From the NCBI RefSeq assembly GCF_032854445.1, contig NC_088297.1, positions 10,318,163-10,378,162 of the forward strand: DNA of 60,000 bases, read 5' to 3'. Under the pieces are notes generated by a model. The model saw only the letters and a list, made by a program, of their open reading frames with translations. It had not been told where the DNA came from and did not search any database. The stretch is from Liolophura sinensis (lineage: Eukaryota; Mollusca; Polyplacophora; Chitonida; Chitonidae). A program made the position numbers and the translations under genes. Below, piece by piece: positions 29,778 through 42,294 of this stretch (the first letter of the stretch is position 1; each line of letters opens with the position of its first letter).

Positions 29778-32700
29778 GTAGGCTTAGTTACAGCCACCGA
29801 AAAATAATGTTTTTTAAACTCTCCCAGCTGAATTAGGGCCTTCTTTTGACCAATCCACCATTAGTACCATATGTGTATGTGATTTATTGGTCGTATATAT
29901 GCCCTTCCTCTTTTATCAGTGCTTATAGACCAGTGTTAAAATTATTCTTCAGACTTTCACTTTTTCTCAGTGATAGTTAGTGTAGGCTCTTTTGTGTGTG
30001 GGCATGACCAGTTTGTTTATTTGTGATGGACCCGTTTGCATCAAGAATGACAACTACTTTAGACTTCCCATCATTAACTGACATGTCTGCTTGTCATGAC
30101 CGTCCATCATCAAATTTGTCCAAGACTAAGGCAATACTCTAAGACCAGTTTGTTAGATAACTACATGTATGTAAATTATTTAAATATTGTTAGTACCAGT
30201 AATGATTCATATTCTATACATATCTCAACTACCATTGTGGGATCAATATTGTTAATTATACATGTAGTCATCGTAAATGGGAATATCTGTCAGCAACCTG
30301 TGAATGGTTGTGGGTTTCCCCCGGGCTCTGCCCAGTTTCCTCCCACTGTAATGTGGCTGCTGGCGTATAAGTAAAATATTCTTGAATACGGAGTAAAAAC
30401 ACGAATCAAATAAATAAATAAACACATGTAGTCATAGAGGTTAATTAATATTCGGTGATCACCACAAGTGACATTGTTTTTCAAATTTGGCTGATTACTT
30501 TTAATAACTATAAATTGCATCAATAACTATAAAGAGCACATAATTCCGCTACACAACTAAATATAAAAATTCCCCCACTATACAGACAAAATGATGCTGT
30601 TCTGCATATCTGTTCTATATTTCAGATACTTATCCAAGGCAAGCCTGCATGAGAACAAAATCTTATCAAAATTTCTGCATAATTTATTCATTTATTGGAG
30701 TGGTGTTTTATGCCATAATCAAGAATGTTTCACTTATACGACGGCGACCAGCATTATGATGGAAGGAAACCGGGCAGGACCCACTACCATCTGCAGGTTG
30801 CTGACATACACAGACCTTTCCACGTACAGCAGGAGAGGAAGCCAGCATGAGCTGGACTTGAACTCCCAGCAGCTGCATTTGTGTGTAGCTCCTGGGTCAT
30901 TATCCTGCGCTACCGCACTAATCAACTGAGCAGTGGAGGCGCCTTTATTGTTGTAACATTCAAAGACATTGAAGCTGGTTCAGAATATAACCCTAAATCT
31001 GAGAAAATTATGACTTAAATTGAGAACTATCTCCATCACTAGCAGGCAGTGTTTTGTGTCCATTAAAATACCCAAAGATAAAAGGAGTAGGAAATATTAA
31101 AAATCTGATAATTTTAATGAATTGGATGTTGAAAAATGTGTGATTTAATATGACTTTTGTGTAATTAGTTGATTGTTGATTGCATTCTTGATTTCCTGTT
31201 ATAACACTTTATTTGTCTGTACAGTTCCTATTCCAACTTTCAGTGGAGATGTGACTATAACAGACCTGGAAGAGTTTGTTCCCCTGATGCAAATGAATAT
31301 TGAAGCCAATAGCAGGCTGATGATGGGCAAAATTAAAGCCAAGGCACTGAAATGGAAAGATGACATTGCCAAGTTACCAGCAAATCTGGATTATGTGCTC
31401 TGTGCTGACTGTATATATTATGGTGAGGTAAGTCAGATAAATTAAGTTTCAGTTTAAAAGCTTTAATTCTCTCACCAATGCGGTGGCTGTGAGTTCACAT
31501 CCAGCTCATGCTGGCTTCCTCTCCGGGCGTACGTGGGATGGTCTGCCAGCAACCTGTGGATGGTCATGGGTTTCCCCCGGGCTGTGCCTGGTTTCCACCC
31601 ACCATAATGCTGGCCGTCGTCACATAAGTGAAATATTCTTGAGTACGGCGTAAAACACCAATCAAATAAATAAATAAATAAAACTTTAATTTGTTTAATT
31701 TCACAAATATAATTCATGCCATGAGATCATAAAGCGATCTTGGACTTAACAAAGAGGACTTGAAAAGAATACACAGAAAGGAACATATAAAATTTAATAA
31801 TTAAAATTTTAACATAAGTTTGAAAGACCTCTTTGTGATCCCAGTGTCCAATACTCAGTCCAATCATTAGGGTGCATGTTTGGAATCCATAGATCTAGGT
31901 AGATGTTTATAAATATATAAATTAAGGTAGAAATGCAGGCAGTTGTTCATGTTGTTGGTTCTGAGATCAACCTCTAGAGCTAGTAGAAACTCTTCAAGTC
32001 TGAACTAGAACTGCAAAGCAGTTTCACCCTGTGTGTACATTGTTTGTTATACACTATTATTGAATAGGAGACAATATAGGTATGACCAGCTTTGGGAAAT
32101 CATAAGCAGTTCAGTAGAAACCGGACTGATTGATTTATATATATATAGATATCAATCAAGTTGCACTCTACACTCGCAGAAAGAGCATATTCTGGGCTAC
32201 ATATGGTGTAAATTTCAGATTTATAGCTTGTATAGCTTTAGAGTTATAGGTCATTGAAGTTGCATAATTACGTTTTAGTGTTTTTTTTTTTTGAGATATC
32301 TCAAAGACTTTCAAAGGTAGACAAAAGAAAAGCAGATTTGGAGTCACCAGCTCAAAATACACCAGAATACATGAAAGTTATATCAAAATTTGAAACTACA
32401 TGTAAATGTGGCGTCATAATTTCGACCAATAGTGAAACCACACTGATTAAGTGAGCTTCCAAAAATTTTAATTGAAGTGAATAATGTTAACAAACTAAAG
32501 CTACTGAATAATGTAGTGTTAGTAGGACACGTAGAAGTGAAAATAGAAGTAATGTTAAATAAACTTCTTGTTTCAGTACTATAGATATTTGAAGAGTTTT
32601 TCTTATTATGCTCGTCAATTTATTTGTGTAAATATATATAATATTTAGCATGAAGATTGGTTATTTGAAAATGATTCTTGTTTTCAAAATGTCCAGATGA

Positions 32701-35700
32701 CACCCAGGCACATGATGAACTATTTTTGTGGAAGAACCTCATTTTGGGGCATGGCAAATATATTCTATTCCAATATTGCCCTAAACATGAACAATAGTGT
32801 TATACTAATATTTATGTAATAAACATCCCGAATATACATGTACATACCTATATCATTTCTAAGCCTGTTTCTAGTTGTACTATGTGAAATAGTCTGTGTG
32901 TTTTACAATCACAGAAGTGCAGATTTATTTGCTAGAAATGTATAAATGTGTAAGATGTCTACAGTTCTTAGCAGGACGTTGTTTGACATCATGTCCACAA
33001 AGCCGGGGACTCTGAACCCTCCACCGCATCACCGCCCCTCCCACCATCACCTACCCACGCCCCCCTCCACCCCCACCAACAGAATTCCCACCCCTGAGTA
33101 CAACCATTTGAAACAGAATAAAATATGACATGATTATTATGACATAATTAGTTACATGCTTTACACAATTAGTAAAAATGGACTTGCATTTCAAAACAGC
33201 ATGCTTTGATGTTCGTGATAATGATGTTGACTATTTTATATATATATTTTTTTACAATCAGCAGGTCTTCTTTTACTGCTCTCATCAGTGTGAGATGACA
33301 TTTACCATGACATGTTTCAACACGCACTCACAGGTTATATAGGAATAAAACAAAGGCCACTTCCAGATATTATTAACTCTGCCTTTTTGTTTACAAGCAC
33401 TTAAAACTTAACCTTACCTCTGCTTTGTTCCCACTTCCCACCTGCTGTTTGATTCTCCTTTTTCCCTTTCCGCTTCCCCCGGACTACTCCCTTCCCTGTT
33501 TTTTCTCCACTACCACCTGGCTATACACTACATCCCCCAGCTATACCTATACTATCACCTTCCCCCGGACTACTCCCTTCCCTGTTTTTTCTCCACTACC
33601 ACCTGGCTATACACTACATCCCCCAGCTATACCTACACCATCACCTTCCCCCGGACTACTCCCTTCCCTGTTTTTTCTCCACTACCACCTGGCTATACAC
33701 TACATCCCCCAGCTATACCTACACTATCACCTTCCCCCGGACTACTCCCTTCCCTGTTTTTTCTCCACTACCACCTGGCTATACACTACATCCCCCAGCT
33801 ATACCTATACTATCACCTTCCCCCGGACTACTCCCTTCCCTGTTTTTTCTCCACTACCACCTGGCTATACACTACATCCCCCAGCTATACCTACACTATC
33901 ACCTTCCCCCGGACTACTCCCTTCCCTGTTTTTTCTCCACTACCACCTGGCTATACACTACATCCCCCAGTTATACCTATACTATCACCTTCCCCCGGAC
34001 TACTCCCTTCCCTGTTTTTTCTCCACTACCACCTGGCTATACACTACATCCCCCAGCTATACCTATACTATCACCTTCCCCCGGACTACTCCCTTCCCTG
34101 TTTTTTCTCCACTACCACCTGGCTATACACTACATCCCCCAGCTATACCTACACCATCACCTTCCCCCGGACTACTCCCTTCCCTGTTTTTTCTCCACTA
34201 CCACCTGGCTATACACTACATCCCCCAGCTATACCTACACTATCACCTTCCCCCGGACTACTCCCTTCCCTGTTTTTTCTCCACTACCACCTGGCTATAC
34301 ACTACATCCCCCAGCTATACCTACACCATCACCTTCCCCCGGACTACTCCCTTCCCTGTTTTTTCTCCACTACCACCTGGCTATACACTACATCCCCCAG
34401 CTATACCTACACTATCACCTTCCCCCGGACTACTCCCTTCCCTGTTTTTTCTCCACTACCACCTGGCTATACACTACATCCCCCAGCTATACCTATACTA
34501 TCACCTTCCCCCGGACTACTCCCTTCCCTGTTTTTTCTCCACTACCACCTGGCTATACACTACATCCCCCAGCTATACCTACACTATCACCTTCCCCCGG
34601 ACTACTCCCTTCCCTGTTTTTTCTCCACTACCACCTGGCTATACACTACATCCCTCAGCTATACCTACACTATCACCTTCCCCCGGACTACTCCCTTCCC
34701 TGTTTTTTCTCCACTACCACCTGGCTATACACTACATCCCCCAGCTATACCTACACTATCACCTTCCCCCGGACTACTCCCTTCCCTGTTTTTTCTCCAC
34801 TACCACCTGGCTATACACTACATCCCTCAGCTATACCTACACTATCACCTTCCCCCAGACTACTCCCTTCCCTGTTTTTTCTCCACTACCACCTGGCTAT
34901 ACACTACATCCCCCAGCTATACCTAGACTATCACCTTCCCCCGGGCTACTCCCTTCCCTGTTTTTTCTCCACTACCACCTGGCTATACACTACATCCCTC
35001 AGCTATACCTACACTATCACCTTCCCCCGGACTACTCCCTTCCGTGTTTTTTCTCCACTACCACCTGGCTATACACTACATCCCCCAGCTATACCTATAC
35101 TATCACCTTCCCCCGGACTACTCCCTTCCCTGTTTTTTCTCCACTACCACCTGGCTATACACTACATCCCTCAGCTATACCTACACTATCACCTTCCCCC
35201 GGACTACTCCCTTCCCTGTTTTTTCTCCACTACCACCTGGCTATACACTACATCCCCCAGTTATACCTATACTATCACCTTCCCCCGGACTACTCCCTTC
35301 CCTGTTTTTTCTCCACTACCACCTGGCTATACACTACATCCCTCAGCTATACCTACACTATCACCTTCCCCCGGACTACTCCCTTCCCTGTTTTTTCTCC
35401 ACTACCACCTGGCTATACACTACATCCCCCAGCTATACCTACACTATCACCTTCCCCCGGACTACTCCCTTCCCTGTTTTTTCTCCACTACCACCTGGCT
35501 ATACACTACATCCCTCAGCTATACCTACACTATCACCTTCCCCCAGACTACTCCCTTCCCTGTTTTTTCTCCACTACCACCTGGCTATACACTACATCCC
35601 CCAGCTATACCTAGACTATCACCTTCCCCCGGGCTACTCCCTTCCCTGTTTTTTCTCCACCACCACCTGGCTATACACTACATCCCCCAGCTATACCTAC

Positions 35701-38700
35701 ACTATCACCTTCCCCCGGACTACTCCCTTCCCTGTTTTTTCTCCACTACCACCTGGCTATACACTACATCCCCCAGCTATACCTACACTATCACCTTCCC
35801 CCGGACTACTCCCTTCCCTGTTTTTTCTCCACTACCACCTGGCTATACACTACATCCCCCAGCTATACCTACACTATCACCTTCCCCCGGACTACTCCCT
35901 TCTCTGTTTTTTCTCCACTACCACCTGGCTATACACTACATCCCCCAGCTATACCTACACTATCACCTTCCCCCGGACTACTCCCTTCCCTGTTTTTTCT
36001 CCACTACCACCTGGCTATACACTACATCCCTCAGCTATACCTACACTATCACCTTCCCCCGGACTACTCCCTTCCCTGTTTTTTCTCCACTACCACCTGG
36101 CTATACACTACATCCCTCAGCTATACCTACACTATCACCTTCCCCCGGACTTCTCCCTTCCCTGTTTTTTCTCCCCTACCACCTGGCTATACACTACATC
36201 CTCCAGCTATACCTACACTATCACCTTCCCCCGGACTACTCCCTTCCCTGTTTTTTTCTCCACTACCACCTGGCTATACACTACATCCCTCAGCTATACC
36301 TACACTATCACCTTCCCCCGGACTACTCCCTTCCCTGTTTTTTCTCCACTACCACCTGGCTATACACTACATCCCTCAGCTATACCTACACTATCACCTT
36401 CCCCCGGACTACTCCCTTCCCTGTTTTTTCTCCCCTACCACCTGGCTATACACTACATCCCCCAGCTATACCTACACTATCACCTTCCCCCGGACTACTC
36501 CCTTCCCTGTTTTTTCTCCACTACCACCTGGCTATACACTACATCCCCCAGCTATACCTATACTATCACCTTCCCCCGGACTACTCCCTTCCCTGTTTTT
36601 TCTCCACTACCACCTGGCTATACACTACATCCCCCAGCTATACCTATACTATCACCTTCCCCCGGACTACTCCCTTCCCTGTTTTTTCTCCACTACCACC
36701 TGGCTATACACTACATCCCCCAGCTATATCTACACTATCACCTTCCCCCGGACTACTCCCTTCCCTGTTTTTTCTCCACTACCACCTGGCTATACACTAC
36801 ATCCCCCAGCTATACCTACACTATCACCTTCCCCCGGACTACTCCCTTCCCTGTTTTTTCTCCACTACCACCTGGCTATACACTACATCCCCCAGCTATA
36901 CCTACACTATCACCTTCACCCGGACTACTCCCTTCCCTGTTTTTTTCTCCACCACCACCTGGCTATACACTACATCCCCCAGCTATACCTACACTATCAC
37001 CTTCCCCCGGACTACTCCCTTCCCTGTTTTTTTTCTCCACTACCACCTGGCTATACACTACATCCCCCAGCTATACCTACACTATCACCTTCCCCCGGAC
37101 TACTCCCTTCCGTGTTTTTTCTCCACTACCACCTGGCTATACACTACATCCCCCAGCTATACCTACACTATCACCTTCCCCCGGACTACTCCCTTCCCTG
37201 TTTTTTCTCCCCTACCACCTGGCTATACACTACATCCCCCAGCTATACCTACACTATCACCTTCCCCCGGACTACTCCCTTCCCTGTTTTTTCTCCACTA
37301 CCACCTGGCTATACACTACATCCCCCAGCTATACCTACACTATCACCTTCCCCCGGACTACTCTCTTCCCTGTTTTTTCTCCACTACCACCTGGCTATAC
37401 ACTACATCCCCCAGCTATACCTATACTATCACCTTCACCACCAACCCCAGCTACATCTACACTAACCCCCTTTAAAACACCTTCACTCCCCCCCCCCCCC
37501 ATCACATCCACACTACCCCCCACTAATACATGCTCACTATTCCCCAACCCCCCAGCTACACCTACACTACCTCCCTCTAGCACATCCTCACTACCACCCC
37601 CAGCTACACCAACCCCTTCCAACATGCCTTCACCAATCCCCCCAGCTACACCATCACTACGTTTACTCTTTACCGTTAAAAAACCCAAATCACCCCACCC
37701 ATCCCCATCCACCCCATGACAAAAGTCAATTCTTCCGTCAACTGCCCCCCGCCCACAAAAAGCAAATCATAACCAAATAAAATAAAGTTAAAGGTTACTG
37801 CTTCTCTTTTTGGAGAAGTATTACTTGCTATTATTTGCATTGCATTGTAATAACATTTAACCATCTGGAGAACACTGTTTTGAAATTTATAATCAGGTGT
37901 ATTGCATAGCATTACCTTTATGTTATATAATCTGCATTACACATTTAGTGAATGTTTGTAGTAAACTGTATTTTAATCTGTAATATGAGAGTGGCAAGGT
38001 GATACTTCGGTTCAGAATGCACATGTGAATACAAATGATTCAATCAACCTGAATAACTTTAATCAGAAAAGTTCTAACTAAAGATAAAGCAACCATCAAC
38101 AGCAGCAAAGGGTCTACTAACAAAAAGAAACAAGGATGTTTATAAAGAACAGCATAAACAAATCTTGAACAGAGCTTTTGAGCATGCCAAAAAAAAAAAA
38201 AAAAAAAAAAAATAATGTTGGAAAAAAATGCAGAGTGCTTTTGTAGTAGGCTGGTAATGAACATACAATTTTCCTTCTCCTCTGCTGCCAGCTGCGTCAT
38301 GAACTGGCGGGAAGTGCATGGGGCTAGTGTGAAAAAAAATCATTTATTGATGATTTCCTTGTTGCACTGAAAAGAATTTTCTGTGTTGTATACTGTCTGT
38401 TCAGAACATTTTATTTTACTTTTATATAGCCAGTAATGTGACAGCATTGAGAAAAAGGTTTTATAGTACATATATCATGTTCAGTAAATACCGGTACACG
38501 GCTGAAATTGTAATATAATGTGATGTCGTTATCAATGTATGCAAATGTAGGAATGTACTGGTGCTATATAAGCAACGCTTATATAAACTTGTCTCAATAG
38601 GCAAACTTGCTTTTGTGTATACAGTATTCATGAGTATGGCGTAAAACATCAGTCAAATAAATAAATCAAATTTATGCAACCCGTTTACTTCGGCAGATTA

Positions 38701-41700
38701 TTTTAAAACAATAGACGAAGTTGTCTCCCTTTCTAACCTATATTCGACCGTGAACTACCAGTGCTGTGATATTTTATTTATACCATTTCACTTTAAAGTT
38801 TAGGTTATTTTGTACATGGAAACATGATGTAGGGGGTCAGAGTGAAACACAGCCTTGGGGCAGGGAACTTTACATTCCCCGCTCTCACTGTGCGGCTGTG
38901 GTGACAATGAGAGGTTGTTAGATGCATGCTCATGTGGTCATTTTTGTAGTCTAATGTGCGTTGAAGACCGTTTGTCTTCCACCAATAAGATGTGCGTGGA
39001 AGCGTGCACCACATGTGAGAAAGTTAATCAGTGACTTGCAAAAGGTCTGTGGTTCACTCCGATTGCTCCACTTATGACACTGTCCGCTGTTGTATTTCCT
39101 ATTTCTTCTAAAATTTGGGACACGTGGTCTGTTCGTTTTTAGCCAACATATATGTAATTCTTGCAGGAATATTGAGTTTCATTTTTCTTACATGGTTAGA
39201 CCATCTAATGAACAACATACTCATATCTTTACTTTTCCAAAATGCGGGTAAAGAAATGTAATATTCTACTTTCAACACTTCCAATATCTGTCTCAAATTT
39301 TAGAAGACTTAGGGTAGGTAAAAATTCTTGATTATGACGTTAAACAACAATCAGGTAAATATAAACAAATACAATGGCATACATACTGTTTCTTCTCTTT
39401 ATAATCAGACTGTTAATTTATGTAGTTACATAGGACTAATTAAACCCAGTTTATATGAGATTGGGGCTTCCATATTGGTATTAAAAGTTCTTAATAGTGT
39501 CACAAAGAAATCGTCACAAATTAGAATGGTTTGGGAACTGGCATGATGCTGCTGTTGCATGAAGGTAAAATGAGCTGGATATGTGATCAATATTGGCATT
39601 TTAATTATGCAAATTTTATATCTGGAGTTCATGGAATTCAAGACTTTGTAATTCCATCGGATTATGCTCTTTTAAGTCCACAGTTCCAGTTGCTCACAAA
39701 ATTTTTGTGCCAGTTTATATGACAATGATCAGGTTTACTTTTTGCTGGTTTCCTGACAAACCTCTTTAACAAGGCTGCTGAAAAAACAGCCAGAGCTGGA
39801 TCTGAACTTGCAACCTCATTGCTCAAGATTCTGATAATTGCAGGGAGCCACCATTTTAACAGTCAGTCAATATTAAAGCAAATCCCACTCCCCAACCACA
39901 ACTACCTTCAACAGCCCCAACCCTTGACATTTTTCAAGACTGATCTATAAATATTGAGTGATATACGATATATACATCGGCATGATCTGTGAAATTAATC
40001 AATACTGGCTGATAGTATTACATCGATGATTATAGAGATCAAGTTGTGTACAGCTCATATTTTATAAATAATAGTACATATGGATACTGGTTTGTGTGAA
40101 ATAAAATAATGCCAAAACTACAGTCAGTCCTATATATAATGGCATATGAGAACTATTGAATCTTTAAAGAAGAAAGAGAGTTAGATCAAGCTACCGTGGT
40201 TACCTGTAAACACTCAGGTATGGGACAGAAATAGGATTGGAAAAGGTCATTGTACCTTGTAAAGATGTAAACTGTAGTCTTTTTTTCTTTCTCTGCTGTT
40301 AACAGTCATTAGGACCCCTGGTTGAGACGATCTGTGCAAGTGCAGGAGAAAAGACGATAGTGCTGTGCTGCTATGAGCAGCGAACCACAGGAAATAAGCC
40401 GGAGCTGGAGATGAAATTCTTTGAGGTATCTTTACTCACAAGACAGCTATTCTTCACTATATCGTTACATCATTAGGAAGTCTTTTTGTTGGGGTGTGTA
40501 TGTGTGTATGTTTGGGGTTTAACGTCATACATAACAATTTTTAAGTCATATGAAAACAACGAGTCATTAGGTGAGTATACATATACTGTGTCTTCTTGTG
40601 GCAGGGAGAGTCCATGCCCCCAAAGTGCTGCTGCCGCACTGAAGTATCATGCCGAAGACACCAGACATGACACCCCACCCAGTCACATTATATTGACACC
40701 AGGCCAACCAGTCCCGTTTCCTCGCTGTATTAAATCTCTCAGTGTTGAGTTCCAAGCGAAGCAGCAACAAGCACCAAGTTTTCGGTATGACTCAATGCGG
40801 GTTTCTTTGTTGGGGTACGTGTGACGCAATCCTATCACACATATAGTTATGCTTGGATTTTTACGTCCTACTTAGCAATTTTACAGTCACATGATGACGA
40901 GGAGCAATGAAATCCGTGCACATGTACAGTGTCTTCCTGTCATGCTTGTGGCAGGGTGAGTCCATGCCACCCTATCCTATCTGTAAATGTAAGGTTGGCG
41001 CGTAAGGAATTTATTTATATTTTTTAAAATTATACCTAATGAAAGAGACTGAGATTGTAAAGAGATTAACATTAAAACAAGAACATAAAAAATTTTTTTA
41101 TCAAAAGCCCAATATAAACTTTAGAGTAGGGAACTTTTTGGGAGGGTCAGACAGGTTACCTCAAACGTTTCTTAATTATGGCCTTATAAAGTGACATTTG
41201 CTGACATTTTATACTTACATAGCATCTTACAAAACCAATTTTATCACAGGAAAGTGTGTCAGTAATTTGCCCAAGGTTGGGCGCACAGTATACACTGTAA
41301 ATGCTTGTCAGTTGGTTTATCCACTCATAAAACTGACCACCTTCATTCATGACACGAAATTTCGTTCACGACATAGTTATTAAATTTAGACTGATTTTTG
41401 CTAGTTCTGTTAATCATATTTACATGTGGGTTGGGTTTTTTTCTTTTTTTTTTTTTAGAGGTTTTAGACATCTACTGAAAAATTGTCTCAGCACCAAAAG
41501 TAGAATTTGAGGAAATTTATTTGCCTGTAAAAGTGCGCTTTTTGGACGAATTTGTAAGTCTTGAATAGGGTGTTAACTAACCGACAAAGACATGTAAATG
41601 AATAAATAAATAAATCAGGACCACTTTATCTTACCCATCTATAAACCTAACCACCAACATATAAATAGAAAAGGCTTGAGCATTGCGTTTTACCAATTTT

Positions 41701-41878
41701 ACCCAAACACCAATTAGTCACACAATTGATATTAGTTATTATTTTGATATGTTTGTTTTTTCAGTTAATCCGAGAGCGGTTCGTAGTGGAGGAAGTGTCA
41801 CTTGAGAATCAAGATCCATTGTTTAGAAGTGAGGACATTCATATCATGAGATTCAGGAAGAAACCCGATCCCACCTAA
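29512..41878 (+). CDS. VCPKMT: VCP lysine N-methyltransferase (METTL21D)
   Basis: Seven-beta-strand methyltransferase that in vertebrates trimethylates a lysine of the AAA ATPase VCP/p97, using S-adenosylmethionine, in the cytosol. Exons 29512-29777, 31244-31427, 40306-40425 and 41765-41878 join in phase to 227 codons; human VCPKMT is 229 aa. Landmarks: FVREIEKNDG (18-27), VGCVVWDAALVL (40-51), SAM-binding motif I ILELGAGTGVVG (71-82), the acidic strand end DLEE (96-99), ADCIYY (143-148, the post-II motif of this family), CCYEQRT in exon 3, and SEDIHI plus a basic end in exon 4. The first ATG (29512) gives the vertebrate N-terminal length; ATG 29545 is an alternative. Intron 2 (8.9 kb) carries the 86-bp array. 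No damage is seen. Confidence 0.92.
30285..30422 (+). mobile_element. SINE family 1, 3' half
   Basis: From CAGCAACCTGTGAATGGTTG to the tail and (AAAT)n, in VCPKMT intron 1. Confidence 0.82.
30687..30945 (-). mobile_element. SINE family 1, near full length, diverged
   Basis: Reversed tail (TTTATTCATTTATTGGAGTG), body and head ending CAGTGGAGGCGCC. It carries several changes, including a duplicated GACATACACAGACC insertion. Confidence 0.85.
31244..31427 (+). CDS. VCPKMT: VCPKMT exon 2
   Basis: Acceptor CTTTCAG, 184 nt, donor GTAAGT. It reads GDVTITDLEEFVPLMQMNIE to LDYVLCADCIYYGE. An upstream AG (GTACAG at 31224) is not used because it would disrupt the LG-GDV junction. Confidence 0.88.
31465..31683 (+). 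mobile_element. SINE family 1, head truncated
   Basis: Starts CTCTCACCAATGCGGTGGCT and runs to the tail and (AAAT)n, 37 bp after VCPKMT exon 2. Confidence 0.87.
31684..33419. other. VCPKMT intron 2, left part
   Basis: Mostly AT-rich unassigned intron. A C-rich patch (CCACCGCATCACCGCCCCTC and following, 33015-33085) precedes the array and resembles its composition. No other gene is seen. Confidence 0.5.
33420..37440 (+). repeat. 86-bp pyrimidine-rich satellite, about 46 copies, in VCPKMT intron 2
   Basis: The unit contains CCCCCGGACTACTCCCTTCC, CTGTTTTTTCTCCACTACCA, CCTGGCTATACACTACATCC, CCCAGCTATACCTACACTAT and CACCTTC. GGACTACTC recurs at 33481, 33567, 33653, 33739 and so on to 37353. Identity is very high; variants include CCCCAG/CCCTCAG/CCCCAGTT and CTACAC/CTATAC. 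Since 86 is not a multiple of 3 and the unit has no stop in any plus frame, open frames of 729 and 891 codons arise. These are judged non-coding because the region is inside a well-defined intron and all frames are equally open. Confidence 0.96.
37441..37715 (+). repeat. C-rich degenerate edge of the 86-bp array
   Basis: Irregular CCAGCTACACCTACACTACC-like units with poly-C runs (37487-37500) decay from the array edge. No regular period. Confidence 0.7.
37716..40305. other. VCPKMT intron 2, right part
   Basis: Unassigned AT-rich intron. It holds a 23-base A run (38190-38212), a SINE family 1 tail (TATGGCGTAAAACATCAGTC, 38630-38668), a degenerate tail (39315-39370) and a relic like the SINE at 49.7-49.96 kb (39755-39850, minus). 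Several short frames show no domain. Confidence 0.5.
40306..40425 (+). CDS. VCPKMT: VCPKMT exon 3
   Basis: Acceptor GTTAACAG, 40 codons (SLGPLVETICASAGEKTIVL, CCYEQRTTGNKPELEMKFFE), donor GTATCT. CCYEQRT matches the vertebrate [20 protein letters not shown] segment closely. Confidence 0.9.
40494..40975 (-). mobile_element. Two reversed SINE family 3 copies in VCPKMT intron 3
   Basis: Copy one (40494-40805) shows GTTTGGGGTTTAACGTCATA, a CAATTTTTAAGTCATATGAA tail region, then CATGCCGAAGACACCAGACA and CCCAGTCACATTATATTGAC. Copy two (40845-40975) repeats only the tail half (TACGTCCTACTTAGCAATTT, GTGGCAGGGTGAGTCCATGC). The 112-codon frame over copy one is repeat sequence. Confidence 0.75.
40976..41764. 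other. VCPKMT intron 3, right part
   Basis: AT-rich intron. Two overlapping opposite-strand frames near 41156-41383 show no domain. AAATGAATAAATAAATAAAT at about 41590 could be a bare SINE tail. Confidence 0.45.
41765..41878 (+). CDS. VCPKMT: VCPKMT exon 4 (C-terminus)
   Basis: Acceptor TTTTTTCAG, 37 codons and TAA. It reads LIRERFVVEEVSLENQDPLF, then RSEDIHIMRFRKKPDPT. SEDIHI and the basic end match the vertebrate C-terminus. Confidence 0.9.
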   Translation, partial: LIRERFVVEEVSLENQDPLFRSEDIHIMRFRKKPDPT

Positions 41879-42009
41879 ATTCCAGGTGTAGGATAATACA
41901 GGGGATGAAATCTCCAGAGAACACTGCTGCCTTGTCACCGCCAAGTTGGGAGCGGGGGTCAAACCTGGTTCAAGATGGCTTGGTGCAGAGCATTGAGAGG
42001 TTAGAGCAA

Positions 42010-42175
42010 GCTAGGAAACAGTGGTGGGGTGTGATGTCTGGTGTCTTCGGCATGACACTTCAGTGTTGGCAGCACTTTGGCGGCTTAGACACGCATGGCC
42101 AGAAGAAGATATAGTGCATGTACACATGCATAGTGACTCCCCATCGTCACATGACCGAAAAATTGTTAATACATA
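42010..42175 (+). mobile_element. SINE family 3 fragment, plus orientation
   Basis: TGATGTCTGGTGTCTTCGGC and CATGACACTTCAGTG, then the tail CATCGTCACATGACCGAAAA ATTGTTAA. It lies in the VCPKMT 3' flank or UTR. Confidence 0.7.
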
Positions 42176-42294
42176 TATACATACGAAATCCATGAACTTC
42201 TTCCTGAACAACTCTGTGATCGGTTTTGATCAGAACCGCCTATTCTACAGTCTAACTTGATCCATGGAACCCATGGACTGTAGCCAAACAGATT

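Noticed and set aside
37395-37712. 105-codon Gly/Val-rich minus-strand frame
   Set aside because: It is the reverse of the C-rich edge of the 86-bp array and has no independent support.
33425-37719. Open frames of 729 and 891 codons encoding a Pro/Tyr/Ser/Thr-rich repeat protein
   Set aside because: They lie inside intron 2 of VCPKMT and come from an 86-bp repeat with no stop in any plus frame. Frames overlap and are equally open, and there is no signal peptide or unique domain.
40486-40824. 112-codon plus-strand frame after VCPKMT exon 3
   Set aside because: It overlies a SINE family 3 copy found at other sites, so it is repeat sequence in an intron.
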